Shown here in pieces: positions 38,328-48,238 of a stretch of 64,000 bases of DNA. This stretch comes from Hafnia alvei (GTDB lineage: Bacteria; Pseudomonadota; Gammaproteobacteria; Enterobacterales; Enterobacteriaceae), in assembly GCF_034424155.1 (NCBI RefSeq), contig NZ_CP139992.1, positions 2,682,012-2,746,011 on the forward strand, in the 5' to 3' direction. The notes below the pieces were generated by a model, which was not told the origin of the DNA, did no database searches, and saw only the letters and a program-made list of their open reading frames with translations. Within the stretch, counting starts at the first letter, position 1. Every line of letters begins with the position of its first letter. The position numbers and the translations under genes were made by a program.

Positions 38328-38728
38328 TGATCCCCGCTACTTCAACATCCACCAGCGCGCCTGCGGCACCCGCGGTGCCAACGGGCAGCGTACTGACACA
38401 GGTTGGCAGCACGCTGGGTGCCATACTGCTGCTGATTTTAATTATCGGCTGGCTGGTTAAACGCTTAGGCTTTGCGCCTAAAAACAGCCGCAATAGCATG
38501 CTTAACGTGCGTGCCAGCTGTTCGCTCGGCGCACGTGAGCGCGTGGTGGTGGTTGAAGTGGACAATCAATGCTTGGTGCTCGGTGTAACCAGTCAGAACG
38601 TCACCCATCTGCATACTTTCACCGCTCCCCTTGCTGAAGATGAACCCGTTGAGAAAAAACAGGACTTCAGCCAGATTTTCAAGCAGGTGATACAGCAACA
38701 ATTTGGTAAGCGCGGAGATAAGTCTTAA
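38327..38728 (+). CDS. fliO: FliO, export-gate assembly protein
   Basis: A 133-residue single-span inner-membrane protein (E. coli 121) that assists FliP ring assembly. The helix is about 30-48 ([20 protein letters not shown]). The cytoplasmic tail starts with FAPKNSRN and a beta-rich [12 protein letters not shown] segment. It shares single-base overlaps with fliN and fliP. Confidence 0.92.
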   Translation: MIPATSTSTSAPAAPAVPTGSVLTQVGSTLGAILLLILIIGWLVKRLGFAPKNSRNSMLNVRASCSLGARERVVVVEVDNQCLVLGVTSQNVTHLHTFTAPLAEDEPVEKKQDFSQIFKQVIQQQFGKRGDKS

Positions 38729-39474
38729 TGCGCACTCAGCGTTTAATCCTTGGCCTTGGCGCCATAATATTACTTCTGGCTAGCCCATTGGCGCTGGCGC
38801 AACTGCCCGGCATTGTTTCACAGCCGCTGGCAAACGGCGGACAAAACTGGTCGTTGCCGGTTCAAACGCTGGTTTTCCTCACCTCTTTAACGTTTTTGCC
38901 CGCCGCATTGCTGATGATGACCAGCTTTACCCGCATCATCATCGTGTTGGGATTATTACGCAGCGCATTAGGCACACCGTCTGCGCCACCCAATCAGGTT
39001 ATGCTAGGGCTGGCGCTGTTTCTCACCTTTTTCGTGATGTCACCGGTGTTTGATAAAATTTATCAAGACGCTTATCAGCCTTTTAGCCAAGACAAAATCA
39101 CCATGGACGTCGCCATGGATCGCGGTGCCCAGCCGCTGCGCGAATTCATGCTGCGCCAAACTCGAGAAACCGATCTGGCGCTGTACGCCAAATTAGCTAA
39201 TCTGCCGCAGATGTCAGGCCCAGAAGACGTACCGATGCGTATCCTGCTGCCCGCTTACGTCACCAGCGAGTTAAAAACGGCCTTCCAAATTGGCTTCACC
39301 ATTTTCATTCCCTTTTTGATTATCGACCTGGTGGTTGCCAGCGTGTTGATGGCGCTCGGGATGATGATGGTTCCACCTGCCACCATTTCGCTGCCGTTCA
39401 AATTAATGCTGTTTGTCTTAGTCGATGGTTGGCAGTTGTTATTGGGCTCGCTGGCGCAGAGTTTTTACAGTTAA
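38728..39474 (+). CDS. fliP: FliP, flagellar export-gate protein
   Basis: A 248-residue export-gate subunit (E. coli 245). It has a cleavable signal peptide (to about residue 24, ALAQ), four membrane segments, and the conserved [20 protein letters not shown] and [20 protein letters not shown]. It forms the core pore with FliQ and FliR. Confidence 0.97.
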   Translation: MRTQRLILGLGAIILLLASPLALAQLPGIVSQPLANGGQNWSLPVQTLVFLTSLTFLPAALLMMTSFTRIIIVLGLLRSALGTPSAPPNQVMLGLALFLTFFVMSPVFDKIYQDAYQPFSQDKITMDVAMDRGAQPLREFMLRQTRETDLALYAKLANLPQMSGPEDVPMRILLPAYVTSELKTAFQIGFTIFIPFLIIDLVVASVLMALGMMMVPPATISLPFKLMLFVLVDGWQLLLGSLAQSFYS

Positions 39475-39499
39475 CCGCCTCACTCACTGAGTAAAAAAT

Positions 39500-39769
39500 A
39501 TGACTCCAGAATCCGTAATGGCGCTCGGTTATCAGGCGATGAAAGTGGGATTGGCCTTGGCGACACCGTTGCTGTTAGCTGCGTTAATCAGTGGTTTGGT
39601 GATCAGTTTGCTACAGGCCGCCACCCAGATTAACGAAATGACGCTGTCGTTTATCCCTAAAATTCTGGCCGTGTTCGCGACCATGGTCATTGCGGGTCCG
39701 TGGATGCTCAGCCTTTTGCTGGATTACATGCGCACCCTTTTCACCAGCATTCCCTCCATCATCGGCTAA
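39500..39769 (+). CDS. fliQ: FliQ, flagellar export-gate protein
   Basis: An 89-residue, two-helix inner-membrane protein, the same length as E. coli. [20 protein letters not shown] and [20 protein letters not shown] are conserved. It lies between fliP and fliR. Confidence 0.97.
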   Translation: MTPESVMALGYQAMKVGLALATPLLLAALISGLVISLLQAATQINEMTLSFIPKILAVFATMVIAGPWMLSLLLDYMRTLFTSIPSIIG

Positions 39770-39777
39770 CGCGGGCG

Positions 39778-40563
39778 ATGATCTCATTTGACACTTCCCA
39801 ACTGGCCTTATGGCTGGGTCAGTATTTCTGGCCGTTTGTACGTATGCTGGCTTTAATCAGCACCGCACCGCTGCTGAGTGAAAAAGCCATCAGTAAAAAG
39901 ACCAAGGTTGGCTTGGCGATGGCGATTACTTTTCTGCTAGTGCCTAATTTAGGCAGTAATCCAACGCCAGTGGTTAGCATTAGCGGCCTATGGCTGGTTA
40001 CCCAGCAAATCTTGATTGGCGCCGCACTTGGCTTAACCATGCAGTTTGCTTTTGCCGCCGTTCGCCTCGCGGGCGAAGTGATTGGTCTGCAAATGGGACT
40101 TTCATTTGCCACCTTTTTTGACCCTTCTGGTGGCCCCAACATGCCGATTTTGGCGCGTTTGCTTAACCTGCTGACCATGTTGTTATTTCTTAGTTTTAAC
40201 GGTCATCTGTGGATGATTTCTATTCTGGCAGACAGTTTTCAAACCCTGCCCATCAGCGAGCAACCGCTTAACGGCAACGGTTTTTTGATGCTTGCTCAGG
40301 CCGGTAGCCTGATTTTCATTAATGGGCTGATGCTGGCGCTTCCCCTTATTACCTTGTTATTGTCACTTAATACCGCGCTGGGGCTGCTCAATCGCATGAC
40401 GCCACAGCTCTCTATTTTCGTGGTGGGTTTTCCCCTCACGCTCACCATCGGTATGCTTTCGCTTAGCCTGATGATGCCGATGCTGGTGCCCTTCAGTGAA
40501 CATCTCTTCAGCGAGATTTTCGAGCGTTTAACCCAAGTGATCGGCGGCATGCAGGGGTTGTGA
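39778..40563 (+). CDS. fliR: FliR, flagellar export-gate protein
   Basis: A 261-residue polytopic protein, the same length as E. coli FliR, when started at ATG 39778 ([13 protein letters not shown]). The 26-codon open extension overlaps fliQ and is not conserved. [20 protein letters not shown] is the family hallmark. Last gene of fliLMNOPQR; rcsA, which follows it in E. coli, is absent. Confidence 0.96.
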   Translation: MISFDTSQLALWLGQYFWPFVRMLALISTAPLLSEKAISKKTKVGLAMAITFLLVPNLGSNPTPVVSISGLWLVTQQILIGAALGLTMQFAFAAVRLAGEVIGLQMGLSFATFFDPSGGPNMPILARLLNLLTMLLFLSFNGHLWMISILADSFQTLPISEQPLNGNGFLMLAQAGSLIFINGLMLALPLITLLLSLNTALGLLNRMTPQLSIFVVGFPLTLTIGMLSLSLMMPMLVPFSEHLFSEIFERLTQVIGGMQGL

Positions 40564-40591
40564 TTTCACCGCTCCGCGTAACTCGCTTGCA

Positions 40592-40627
40592 TAAAAAAGC
40601 CCCGCTATTGCTAGCGGGGCTTTTTGT
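40592..40627. terminator. Bidirectional terminator between fliR and flgL
   Basis: A 14-bp stem (AAAAAGCCCCGCTA/TAGCGGGGCTTTTT, four-nt loop) with A- and T-tracts serves both converging operons. Confidence 0.93.
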
Positions 40628-40648
40628 TTACATAGCGTATGACGGAGA

Positions 40649-41629
40649 TTAGCGAATCATCTGGAACAGAGACATCCCCTGCATATCCGTAAACGCTTTA
40701 TAAGATGCTTGTAGAGACACCTGACGCAGGCTGTAGTCTGAAATGGCCTGATACCAATCAACGTCCTGTGTTTGGCTGATTCGGCTGGTGTAAGTCATGG
40801 CACGTTCGCTGCCTACCGCATCCAGAGAATCCAGTTCTTTCAGGTTAGTCCCAAGCTCAGCGCGTACCTGTGAGACGTTATTCAAACTGTTACGCAGACC
40901 GCGGTTGGCGGAGTCAAGCGCATCACTTACGCCCTTTTTCACCGTTTCATCCGCGCCTGCAATCGGGGTTTTCAGCGCATCAATCGCCTTTTGCAAAGTG
41001 CTAAAGATATCGCTATTCACGGAACCATCGGGCTCTTTTACCGGATTGCTGGATGCTTGTTGGAACACATCGGAACCGGTGTGGCTGATGGTCATATCGC
41101 GCGCCGCATCAACTTTTTGCGTCACAGCTGTATCACCGCCCTTATAGGTTACGGTCACGCTGCCGGTCGCCGGATCGGTCACTTTCGTGAAAGGCGCAGT
41201 ATCATTTTTGAAACCGGCAAACACGTAGCGGCCATTGCCGTCGGTGCTGTTGGCCAGATTCAGTAGCTGATCGCGAATACCTTCCAACTGTTTGGCGATA
41301 GAAGCGCGGTCATCATCACTTTTGCTGCCTGAAGACGCGCCATCGACGAGTACCGGCGTGGCATCTTGCAGGGAGGAAGTCACCTGCTGCAACACGCTCT
41401 CTTCCAGCGATACGCCTTGACGCGCATAGCCGCGCGCCATCGTATACTGGTCGTTTTGAGCCTGAGACTGCTTCAAACCAACCAGTTGCGATGCCGCTAG
41501 CGGATCGTCTGAAGGGTTGATCACTCGCTTACCGCTTGAGAGCTGCTGGCCAACGCGCTGCCATTCAGACTGTGCATCGGTGATACCACCCATATTCTGT
41601 TGGTACATCATGCTGGTGCTAAGACGCAT
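40649..41629 (-). CDS. flgL: FlgL, hook-filament junction protein HAP3
   Basis: A 326-residue junction protein (E. coli 317). The flagellin-like N-terminus MRLSTSMMYQQNMGGI and the C-terminal LRQVSLQASYKAFTDMQGM are conserved. It is cotranscribed after flgK from a sigma-28 promoter and ends at a terminator. Confidence 0.96.
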   Translation of the reverse strand: MRLSTSMMYQQNMGGITDAQSEWQRVGQQLSSGKRVINPSDDPLAASQLVGLKQSQAQNDQYTMARGYARQGVSLEESVLQQVTSSLQDATPVLVDGASSGSKSDDDRASIAKQLEGIRDQLLNLANSTDGNGRYVFAGFKNDTAPFTKVTDPATGSVTVTYKGGDTAVTQKVDAARDMTISHTGSDVFQQASSNPVKEPDGSVNSDIFSTLQKAIDALKTPIAGADETVKKGVSDALDSANRGLRNSLNNVSQVRAELGTNLKELDSLDAVGSERAMTYTSRISQTQDVDWYQAISDYSLRQVSLQASYKAFTDMQGMSLFQMIR

Positions 41630-41644
41630 GGAATAACATCCTTC

Positions 41645-43330
41645 TTATCGAATATTAAGCAGAGCGCTAAATAGCGTCGTCGCCGTCTGAATAACCTGAG
41701 CATTTGCCTGATAATACTGCTGGAAACGCATCAGATTGCCGTACTCTTCATCAAGATTTACACCTGAAACCGACTGCTGTTGTAGAGCCAACTGTTTCAC
41801 TACGTTGCCCTGTGCGGTGCTATCCACTTTCGCACTGTTAGTTTGGTTACCAACAGTGCCCACTAACCCTGCATAGGCTTCGTTGAAGGTGGATTTGCCC
41901 CCCACGGTCTGCGCTTTTTGCAGATCCAACATTTTCTGGGCGTTGGTGTTATCACCTTTACCGGTGGAATCAATCACCAAGTTGCCGCCTGCATCGTACT
42001 TCGGAGTACCCGCACCGATTTTGGCCGCGTCGGTAATCGCCACGCCAAAACCTTGTACCGCGCTTGAGGTGGTTTTCAGCGTGAAGCTATCGTTCTTCGC
42101 TGCTGCTGGCGCAACCGTGACTTCTAAACCATCAAACTTCAATTTGCCATTCGCATCAGGCGTAAGGTTGGTGATTTTGCTGTTGTCGGAAAGGCGCGTT
42201 ATCTGCCACTTGCCATCTTTGTCATATTCCAAACGGTAATCTGTTGCCTTCGTTTGGCTAACGTCCGTGTAGGTGGCCGAAATAGATGCGCCCGCCGCTT
42301 GGCTATTATTGCTGTTAGCGTAAGAAGAAGGCTGACCAATGGTGAAGAACGGCTCGTTGCTCGTGAGATCGCCATTGAGATCGACACCGGCTTGCTGAAC
42401 TTTATTAAAGCTGTCGGCCATAGAAAGCGCGATCTGCCCAAGCTGGTTGCGCGCGTTATCCAGCGCGCCGCTGCGGAACTGCAATATGCCGCTCAGACTA
42501 CCGCCGGTGATGCGGCCTTCAGGCACTTCGCTGGCCGCTCCTGACCCGCGATTATAGCCAACCGTCAGACGCTGAGGGTTGGCGCTCGAAGGGATAGCTT
42601 CTAGCTTGTAGCTAGTTCCACCCTGTACCAGCGATAAACCACCGGCAAACGAGACGCTCATTGAGCCCTCTTGCATGGTGATTTCTACATTCGCAATCTG
42701 ATTCAGCTCGGTGGCCATCTGATCGCGCAGGTCGAGAAGATCGTTTGGTGCGTTGCCACCGCTTGCGCCGGTAAGGCGTGAGATTTGATCGTTAAGGCTG
42801 GCAATCTGTTTGGTGTAATTATTGATCTGTTCAACGCTGTTACTGACGGTCAGATTCGCGTTGCTCTCAAGATTCTTCAGATATTCATCTGTGGTTTTAA
42901 ACTGATTCACCAAGCCGTTAGCCTTAGCTAATACGGTTTGGCGTGCTGCCGGATCGCTAGGGTTGCTGACTAAATTTTGCAGGTTGGAGAAGAAATCCTG
43001 CATATTCGCCGACAGACTGTTGTTGCTGTCTGCCAAGAGGTTATCGATTTGCGATACCTGCTGGTAATACGCGGTGGTCGAGGCGTAATCACTCTGTCCT
43101 TGGCGCAGTTGGTTAACGATAAAAGAGTTATATTCGCGGTTAATACCGCTTACGTTAACCCCGTTGCCGATAAAGCCCGTTGGCGTGCTGGTTCCGCCGC
43201 TTTGTGCAAAGCTGACGGTTTGGCGGTTATAGCCTTGGGTGTAAACATTGCTCAAGTTATTACTCGCGACGCTCAGCGCGGTCTGTGCGGCGCTTAGTCC
43301 ACTCATTGCGCTGTTGATTAAGTTAGCCAT
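41645..43330 (-). CDS. flgK: FlgK, hook-filament junction protein HAP1
   Basis: A 561-residue junction protein (E. coli 547). The N-terminal NSAMSGLSAAQTALSVASNN and the C-terminal EEYGNLMRFQQYYQANAQVI are conserved and the middle is variable. It is preceded by a sigma-28-like promoter and separated from flgJ by a repeat element. Confidence 0.96.
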   Translation of the reverse strand: MANLINSAMSGLSAAQTALSVASNNLSNVYTQGYNRQTVSFAQSGGTSTPTGFIGNGVNVSGINREYNSFIVNQLRQGQSDYASTTAYYQQVSQIDNLLADSNNSLSANMQDFFSNLQNLVSNPSDPAARQTVLAKANGLVNQFKTTDEYLKNLESNANLTVSNSVEQINNYTKQIASLNDQISRLTGASGGNAPNDLLDLRDQMATELNQIANVEITMQEGSMSVSFAGGLSLVQGGTSYKLEAIPSSANPQRLTVGYNRGSGAASEVPEGRITGGSLSGILQFRSGALDNARNQLGQIALSMADSFNKVQQAGVDLNGDLTSNEPFFTIGQPSSYANSNNSQAAGASISATYTDVSQTKATDYRLEYDKDGKWQITRLSDNSKITNLTPDANGKLKFDGLEVTVAPAAAKNDSFTLKTTSSAVQGFGVAITDAAKIGAGTPKYDAGGNLVIDSTGKGDNTNAQKMLDLQKAQTVGGKSTFNEAYAGLVGTVGNQTNSAKVDSTAQGNVVKQLALQQQSVSGVNLDEEYGNLMRFQQYYQANAQVIQTATTLFSALLNIR

Positions 43331-43396
43331 TCGGGTTCCTTTAAACTTTAAAAAGCCTCACGTCATCACGCGGCAAGGCTCTTGTTGTTGAAGTTG

Positions 43397-43423
43397 TTAT
43401 CGGCGGGGTGGAGGTAAACTTGA
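43397..43423 (-). promoter_or_regulatory. Sigma-28 promoter of flgKL
   Basis: On the minus strand it reads TCAA-N15-GCCGATAA: a perfect -10 and one mismatch in the -35. It lies 67-93 bp before the flgK start. Confidence 0.75.
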
Positions 43424-43495
43424 GGAGAAACTGTGGCTCAAAGCGAACTTATTTTGCCGTTTTTTCTCTCTCAGGCTTTCGATGTTGAAATGAAA

Positions 43496-43646
43496 TACCC
43501 CCTCCCAACCACCCCCTTGTCAGGGGGAGGAGCATATCGAGATTTCATGCGACTCCAGCGGCTCTCCTTGAGGAAGAACGCATCGAGCTTTGATGCAACT
43601 CCGTTCGGTTCCCTCCCCTGTCAGGGGGAGGGTTAGGGTGGGGGCT
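43496..43646. repeat. GC-rich inverted-end element, copy 1 (about 151 bp)
   Basis: The left end ATACCCCCTCCCAACC...GTCAGGGGGAGGAGC is inverted at the right end (...CCCTGTCAGGGGGAGGGTT then AGGGTGGGGGCT), giving imperfect terminal inverted repeats of about 35 bp. Each end is also a small hairpin. The interior holds an imperfect direct repeat (ATCGAGATTTCATGCGACTCC-like at 43537 and 43581). It lies between flgJ and flgK, ending 4 bp from the flgJ stop. No ORF of its own. Confidence 0.75.
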
Positions 43647-43649
43647 GCC

Positions 43650-44588
43650 CTAAAACAACTTCTCCAAATCCGTGGTATAGGCCTTCACCGCCTGCGCACC
43701 CGCATTTTTAATCTGCCCTATCACCTGCACCAGTTTGCTGGCGTAGTTCGGGTCAGTGGCGTAGCCCGCTTTCTGTAAAGCGTGCGCAGCCTGCTCTGGC
43801 GTATTGGCATTGGCGACGTTGGCATAGCGTGGATTATTGGTAATCAGTTGAACGTAATCGCTGATCGCTTCCAGATAAGAACCATAAACACGGAACTTGG
43901 CCTTCACTTTGTGTGCCGCTCCGTTTTCATATTCCGTGGTGGCGATCTCCGTGGTTGGGCCGTCCCAGCTTTTCCCTGCTTTGATACCAAACAGGTTGTA
44001 GCTGCGCGAGCCATCCGGCGTAGGAATTTCACGCTGTCCCCAACCGGATTCCAGCGCAGCCTGTGCCACAATCAGCTGATGCGGAATCCCGCTTTGCTGG
44101 CTAGCGACCCGTGCCGCACCGCTTAACTGGGTGACAAATTCCCCGTTGTTGGTGGGCATCGGTGAGCCATGCTGCGGAATACGCGGCATCGCTCGACGCA
44201 TCACCTGTTCAAGCGCCCGAACCGGCATACTTTGGATAGTCTCGCCATCCAGCGCCATTGGGGTACTTCCCACGCTGTCTGGAATAGACGTTTTACTACC
44301 GGAAAGCTGCTGAACCAGCATATCGGCAATGCCTAAACTGCCCGACATCTCCTGCGCAATCTGCTGGTCATACATCGACGTATACAGCTTAGTTTGTTCG
44401 GTGCTTAGCTCCCCATCCTGAGGCAAGGCCGCACGCATGCTTTTCAGCATCATTTGTACGAACATCCCTTCCATCTGCTTGGCGGTTTCACGAATCGCTT
44501 GTTCCGATCCCGCTGCCGTATGGCGTTTGAGCTGGTTTAGCGCCTGCGCGTCATACGCCGCACTTCCTAGAGAGAAGCTATCATTCAT
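43650..44588 (-). CDS. flgJ: FlgJ, rod cap and peptidoglycan hydrolase
   Basis: A 312-residue bifunctional protein (E. coli 313). Residues 1-150 are the rod-cap domain (EGMFVQMMLKSMRAALPQDG). Residues 160-312 are the beta-N-acetylglucosaminidase domain with the catalytic Glu in AQAALESGWGQREI and the YNLFGIKAG block. ATG 44588 overlaps the flgI stop by one base; ten upstream codons are open but not conserved. Confidence 0.96.
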   Translation of the reverse strand: MNDSFSLGSAAYDAQALNQLKRHTAAGSEQAIRETAKQMEGMFVQMMLKSMRAALPQDGELSTEQTKLYTSMYDQQIAQEMSGSLGIADMLVQQLSGSKTSIPDSVGSTPMALDGETIQSMPVRALEQVMRRAMPRIPQHGSPMPTNNGEFVTQLSGAARVASQQSGIPHQLIVAQAALESGWGQREIPTPDGSRSYNLFGIKAGKSWDGPTTEIATTEYENGAAHKVKAKFRVYGSYLEAISDYVQLITNNPRYANVANANTPEQAAHALQKAGYATDPNYASKLVQVIGQIKNAGAQAVKAYTTDLEKLF

Positions 44589-45760
44589 CAGATAATTTCC
44601 AATTTGGCACGTAAACAACCGGCGCTTTGCATGGCTTGCAAAATGGACATCAGATCGTTAGGAGTTGCGCCCAGCGCGTTCAATGTGCGCACTACGCTGT
44701 TTAGGTTGGCGCTAGAGCGAACCTGCTGTAGCGAGCCCTGCCCCTGCTGAACCGAAATCTGCGTATTTGGCGTTACCACCGTTTGCCCACCGCCAAACGG
44801 CGTATTGGGCTGGCTGACGGTGTTTTGACGATCCACCACTACCGATAAATTCCCCTGCGCAACGGCACAGGAATCCAGCTCAACGTTACGGTTCATCACC
44901 ACTGAGCCGGTACGCGAGTTAACGATAACCTTGGCGTCAAAGCTGCCGACAGACACTTCAATGTTCTGAATATTCGCCAGCACCCGCACCTGATTACTAT
45001 TGCCCTGCGGCACCAAAACCTGCACGGTACGAGCATCTAGCGGCGTGGCCGAACCCATTCCACCAAAACGGTTAATTGAATCGCTGATCCGTTGTGCCAA
45101 GCTGAAGTCTTCATCATTAAGCTGAAGGTTAATGACATTGCTGTTACCAAAGGTGCTGGCAATTTCACGTTCAATGGTGGCACCGCCGGTGATACGCCCG
45201 CCCGCTAACTGATTCACCTGAACGCTGCTGCCACCCGCCGAGGCTCCGGCTCCGCCCACTAACACGTTGCCTTGTGCAAGTGCATAAACCTGATTATCAA
45301 CCCCTTTCATCGGCGTCATCAGCAACGTACCGCCACGCAGGCTTTTCGCGTTACCCATCGACGACACTACGACGTCAATGTTTTGCCCTGCCCGCGAAAA
45401 CGCGGGCAGCTTGGCGGTTACCATCACCGCAGCCACGTTTTTAAGCTGCATGTTGGTTCCCGCCGGCACGGTAATCCCCAGCTGTGACAACATGTTGTTC
45501 AGGCTTTGGGTGGTAAACGGAGTTTGCATGGTTTGGTCGCCCGAACCATCTAACCCAACGACCAACCCATAGCCGATAAGGGCGTTATCACGTACGCCCT
45601 GAACGGTCGTGAGATCACGAATTCGCTCGGCGCTCGCGCTTTGTGTTACCAAACCAAGACACACGACCAATCCAACTAATAGCGTTTTTGTCCGGTATGC
45701 TGCACGCATAGAGCCATATTTCAGTAAGCTCATCTTTATAAAACCATTCCTTATCAACAT
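44588..45760 (-). CDS. flgI: FlgI, periplasmic P-ring protein
   Basis: A periplasmic P-ring protein; the mature part begins [20 protein letters not shown] and ends CLRAKLEII, as in E. coli (365 residues). The N-terminus is uncertain. ATG 45760 has AAGG about nine nt upstream and sits 15 bp after flgH, giving 390 residues and a long basic n-region. ATG 45709 would give a more typical 27-residue signal peptide but lacks a ribosome site. Either way the signal ends near TQSASA. Confidence 0.94.
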   Translation of the reverse strand: MLIRNGFIKMSLLKYGSMRAAYRTKTLLVGLVVCLGLVTQSASAERIRDLTTVQGVRDNALIGYGLVVGLDGSGDQTMQTPFTTQSLNNMLSQLGITVPAGTNMQLKNVAAVMVTAKLPAFSRAGQNIDVVVSSMGNAKSLRGGTLLMTPMKGVDNQVYALAQGNVLVGGAGASAGGSSVQVNQLAGGRITGGATIEREIASTFGNSNVINLQLNDEDFSLAQRISDSINRFGGMGSATPLDARTVQVLVPQGNSNQVRVLANIQNIEVSVGSFDAKVIVNSRTGSVVMNRNVELDSCAVAQGNLSVVVDRQNTVSQPNTPFGGGQTVVTPNTQISVQQGQGSLQQVRSSANLNSVVRTLNALGATPNDLMSILQAMQSAGCLRAKLEII

Positions 45761-45774
45761 AGGGTCAGACCTTA

Positions 45775-46578
45775 TTAATACGGTGAAAGGTTGAGGAAGA
45801 ATCGCTGCAACCAACCCATGTTTTGCGCTTCGTTGATATACCCGCTGCCAACATATTCGATGCGCGCATCAGCCACCTGCGTGGAAACCACGGTGTTGCT
45901 GCCGCTGATGGTGCGAGGATTCACGACGCCGGAGAAACGAATAAATTCGGTTCCTTGGTTAATCGCAATTTGTTTTTCGCCCACCACTTTCAGGTTGCCA
46001 TTGGCTAAAACTTCGGCCACGGTCACGGTAATAGTGCCGTTAAAGGTGTTGTTCGCGTTGGCTCCGCCCTTACCGCCAAACTGGTTGTCACCCGACATAT
46101 TCATATCGGCACGCGCGTTGCCAAACAGCCCTTCCAGATAGCGCGGCGTGGTCGCCACTTCGAAGCTGGATTTGCCGTTACGGCTGGCGTTCGCCGAAGA
46201 GCTTTTGCTGGCGCTGACGTTTTCTTGCAGCGCGATGGTGAGCGTATCGCCAACGTTGCGTGGGCGGCGATCCTCAAACAGCGGCTGGTAGCCGTAGTTC
46301 ATCGGCTGCACGCTTTGGAAGATAGAACCATTGGCAATGGGGGGTGCCGCCGGTGCCGGTGAGGCCGTGGTGGTTCCCTTCACGATTTGATCGTGAGGAA
46401 TGTAGGCACAGCCGGAAAGCAGTAAAGCCGCACTCAGTGCGGCACTTATAATAAGTTTGCTTGAAACCCCCTCCCAGCCTCCCCCTTTGCAGGGGAAGGA
46501 GCCGATCGCGTTCCTACCGTCCCCAGACATTAGGGGTAAGGCGGGGTTATAGCGTACGTCTGACGTCTCAATAAACAT
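45775..46578 (-). CDS. flgH: FlgH, outer-membrane L-ring lipoprotein, with inserted N-terminal segment
   Basis: An L-ring lipoprotein; the mature region from the lipobox LLLSGC onward matches E. coli FlgH closely ([40 protein letters not shown]). The N-terminus is odd. The only ATG with a ribosome site (AAGGA) is 46578, directly after flgG, and the reading frame then runs through an 84-bp repeat copy (46465-46548) before the signal helix. This adds 28 residues (beginning [11 protein letters not shown], ending GGGWEGV), giving 267 residues against about 232. An internal ATG at 46530 inside the element is an alternative start. No other start precedes the signal helix. Confidence 0.93.
   Translation of the reverse strand: MFIETSDVRYNPALPLMSGDGRNAIGSFPCKGGGWEGVSSKLIISAALSAALLLSGCAYIPHDQIVKGTTTASPAPAAPPIANGSIFQSVQPMNYGYQPLFEDRRPRNVGDTLTIALQENVSASKSSSANASRNGKSSFEVATTPRYLEGLFGNARADMNMSGDNQFGGKGGANANNTFNGTITVTVAEVLANGNLKVVGEKQIAINQGTEFIRFSGVVNPRTISGSNTVVSTQVADARIEYVGSGYINEAQNMGWLQRFFLNLSPY
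46465..46548. repeat. GC-rich inverted-end element, copy 2, inside flgH
   Basis: The left end AACCCCCTCCCAGCC and right end AAGGCGGGGTT are inverted copies, each with its own hairpin (CCCCTTTGCAGGGG and CCCCAGACATTAGGGG). It is 84 bp, a multiple of three, and open in the flgH frame. It matches the ends of copies at 43496 and 52935 but has almost no interior. Confidence 0.75.
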
Positions 46579-46592
46579 GCGGCTATCAGTCC

Positions 46593-47375
46593 TTAGAGCT
46601 GCGTTAAGCGCTGCAGCATCTGGTCAGACGTTGTCACGGCTTTACTGTTGATCTCATAGGCGCGCTGAGTTTGGATCATGTTAACCAGCTCTTCAGCCAC
46701 ATTAACGTTAGAGGTTTCAACATAGCCTTGATACAACATGCCAGCGCCATTCAGGCCAGGCGTGCTTTCGGTCGGTGCGCCAGAGCTTTCTGTTTCTTGG
46801 TACAGATTCTCACCCACGCTTTCCAAACCCGCATCGTTAATAAAGGTGGTTAGCGTCAGCTGTCCAACCTGCGTGGTCGCGGTTTGACCTTGCTGATTCA
46901 CGCTCACAATACCGTCACGGCCGATGGTCAGCTTGGTGGCGTTGGCAGGGATGGTGATCGCAGGAACCACTTGGAAACCACTTGAGGTTACCAACTGACC
47001 ATTTTGGTCAACCTGAAATGAACCATCACGGGTATAGGCCAGCGTGCCGTCCGGTTGCTGTACTTGGAAGAAGCCTTGGCCTTTGATTGCAACGTCGCGG
47101 CTGTTGTCGGTTTGCGACAGGTTGCCTTGGCTATGCAGACGCTCGGTAGCAACAGGACGCACACCGGTACCAATCTGTAAGCCCGAAGGCAGCGTGGTTT
47201 GCTCGGAAGATTGTGCTCCCGGCTGGCGCAGCGTCTGGTACATCAGATCTTCAAATACCGCACGTTGGCGTTTAAAGCCGTTGGTGCTGACGTTTGCCAA
47301 GTTATTGGCGATAACGTCCATGTTAGTTTGCTGGGCTTCAAGCCCGGTTTTTGCGATGTACAGTGAACGGATCAT
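46593..47375 (-). CDS. flgG: FlgG, distal rod protein
   Basis: A 260-residue rod protein, the same length as E. coli. The N-terminal [20 protein letters not shown] and C-terminal [20 protein letters not shown] are conserved. It lies in the flgB-J operon, 14 bp before flgH. Confidence 0.97.
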   Translation of the reverse strand: MIRSLYIAKTGLEAQQTNMDVIANNLANVSTNGFKRQRAVFEDLMYQTLRQPGAQSSEQTTLPSGLQIGTGVRPVATERLHSQGNLSQTDNSRDVAIKGQGFFQVQQPDGTLAYTRDGSFQVDQNGQLVTSSGFQVVPAITIPANATKLTIGRDGIVSVNQQGQTATTQVGQLTLTTFINDAGLESVGENLYQETESSGAPTESTPGLNGAGMLYQGYVETSNVNVAEELVNMIQTQRAYEINSKAVTTSDQMLQRLTQL

Positions 47376-47414
47376 TCAAACACTCCTACAGTTATTCCAA
47401 TCGCGCAGCGGCTA

Positions 47415-48170
47415 TTAACTCAATGACAACAGCTGGTTGGCTTTTTGTTCGTTGTCATCCACGCTGCGAATGACCTTCATCTGCATTTCAAAACGACGGG
47501 CGTTGGCGATCATATCGACCATCGTATCCACCGGTTTAACGTTGCTTCCTTCCAACACGCCGGGCATCAGACGAACCTCAGGATCGAGCGTCAGCGTGGC
47601 ACCCCGTTGCTGCTGTGCCTCAGCCGTGAGATGAAACAGGCCATCGTCACCGTGCTGAACTTCCTGCGCCGTGGCTTTCACCAGCTTCAAGCGTCCAACC
47701 TGAGTCGTGGTGTTTGGCTGGTCGCCCGCGCCGAGCGCGGTGATGGTGCCGTCTGCCGCGATAGTGACTTCAGCGCGATCGGGAATCGCGATTGGGCCGT
47801 TATCGCCAATCACCAAATTGCCCTGCGAGGTCAACTGCCCCGCGGTGTTGATCTGCAAATTACCGTTACGGGTATAAGCTTCCGTACCGTCGGCATTACG
47901 CACCGCCAGCCAGCCATCCTGCTGCAAAGCCACGTCCAGAGGGCGTTCGGTATAGTCCAGCTTGCCCATACTCATGTCGTGCATCGGCGTTGACGCCGCG
48001 ACCAGTGTGCGGGTTTCAATGCTATCGCCTTCTACCGGCACGGCGCGTAGCGCTGCCAACTGTGCACGAAAGCCGGGGGTGCTGGCGTTCGCCATGTTAT
48101 TGGCGGTTATTGACTGCTGTTCGAGGGTTTGGCTTGCGGCCCCCATCGCGGTATAAATCGCGTGATCCAT
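47415..48170 (-). CDS. flgF: FlgF, proximal rod protein
   Basis: A 251-residue rod protein (E. coli 251). It starts MDHAIYTAMGAASQTLEQQS. The flagellar rod motif NNMANASTPGFRAQLAAL and the C-terminal MIANARRFEMQMKVIRSVDD are visible. It lies in the flgB-J operon. Confidence 0.96.
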   Translation of the reverse strand: MDHAIYTAMGAASQTLEQQSITANNMANASTPGFRAQLAALRAVPVEGDSIETRTLVAASTPMHDMSMGKLDYTERPLDVALQQDGWLAVRNADGTEAYTRNGNLQINTAGQLTSQGNLVIGDNGPIAIPDRAEVTIAADGTITALGAGDQPNTTTQVGRLKLVKATAQEVQHGDDGLFHLTAEAQQQRGATLTLDPEVRLMPGVLEGSNVKPVDTMVDMIANARRFEMQMKVIRSVDDNEQKANQLLSLS

Positions 48171-48238
48171 AGCATCTGCCTGTTACCTCTGAGCGCAGCG
48201 AGTTTCCTCTGCGCCCAGAAGATGTGGGTAAGTGATAA

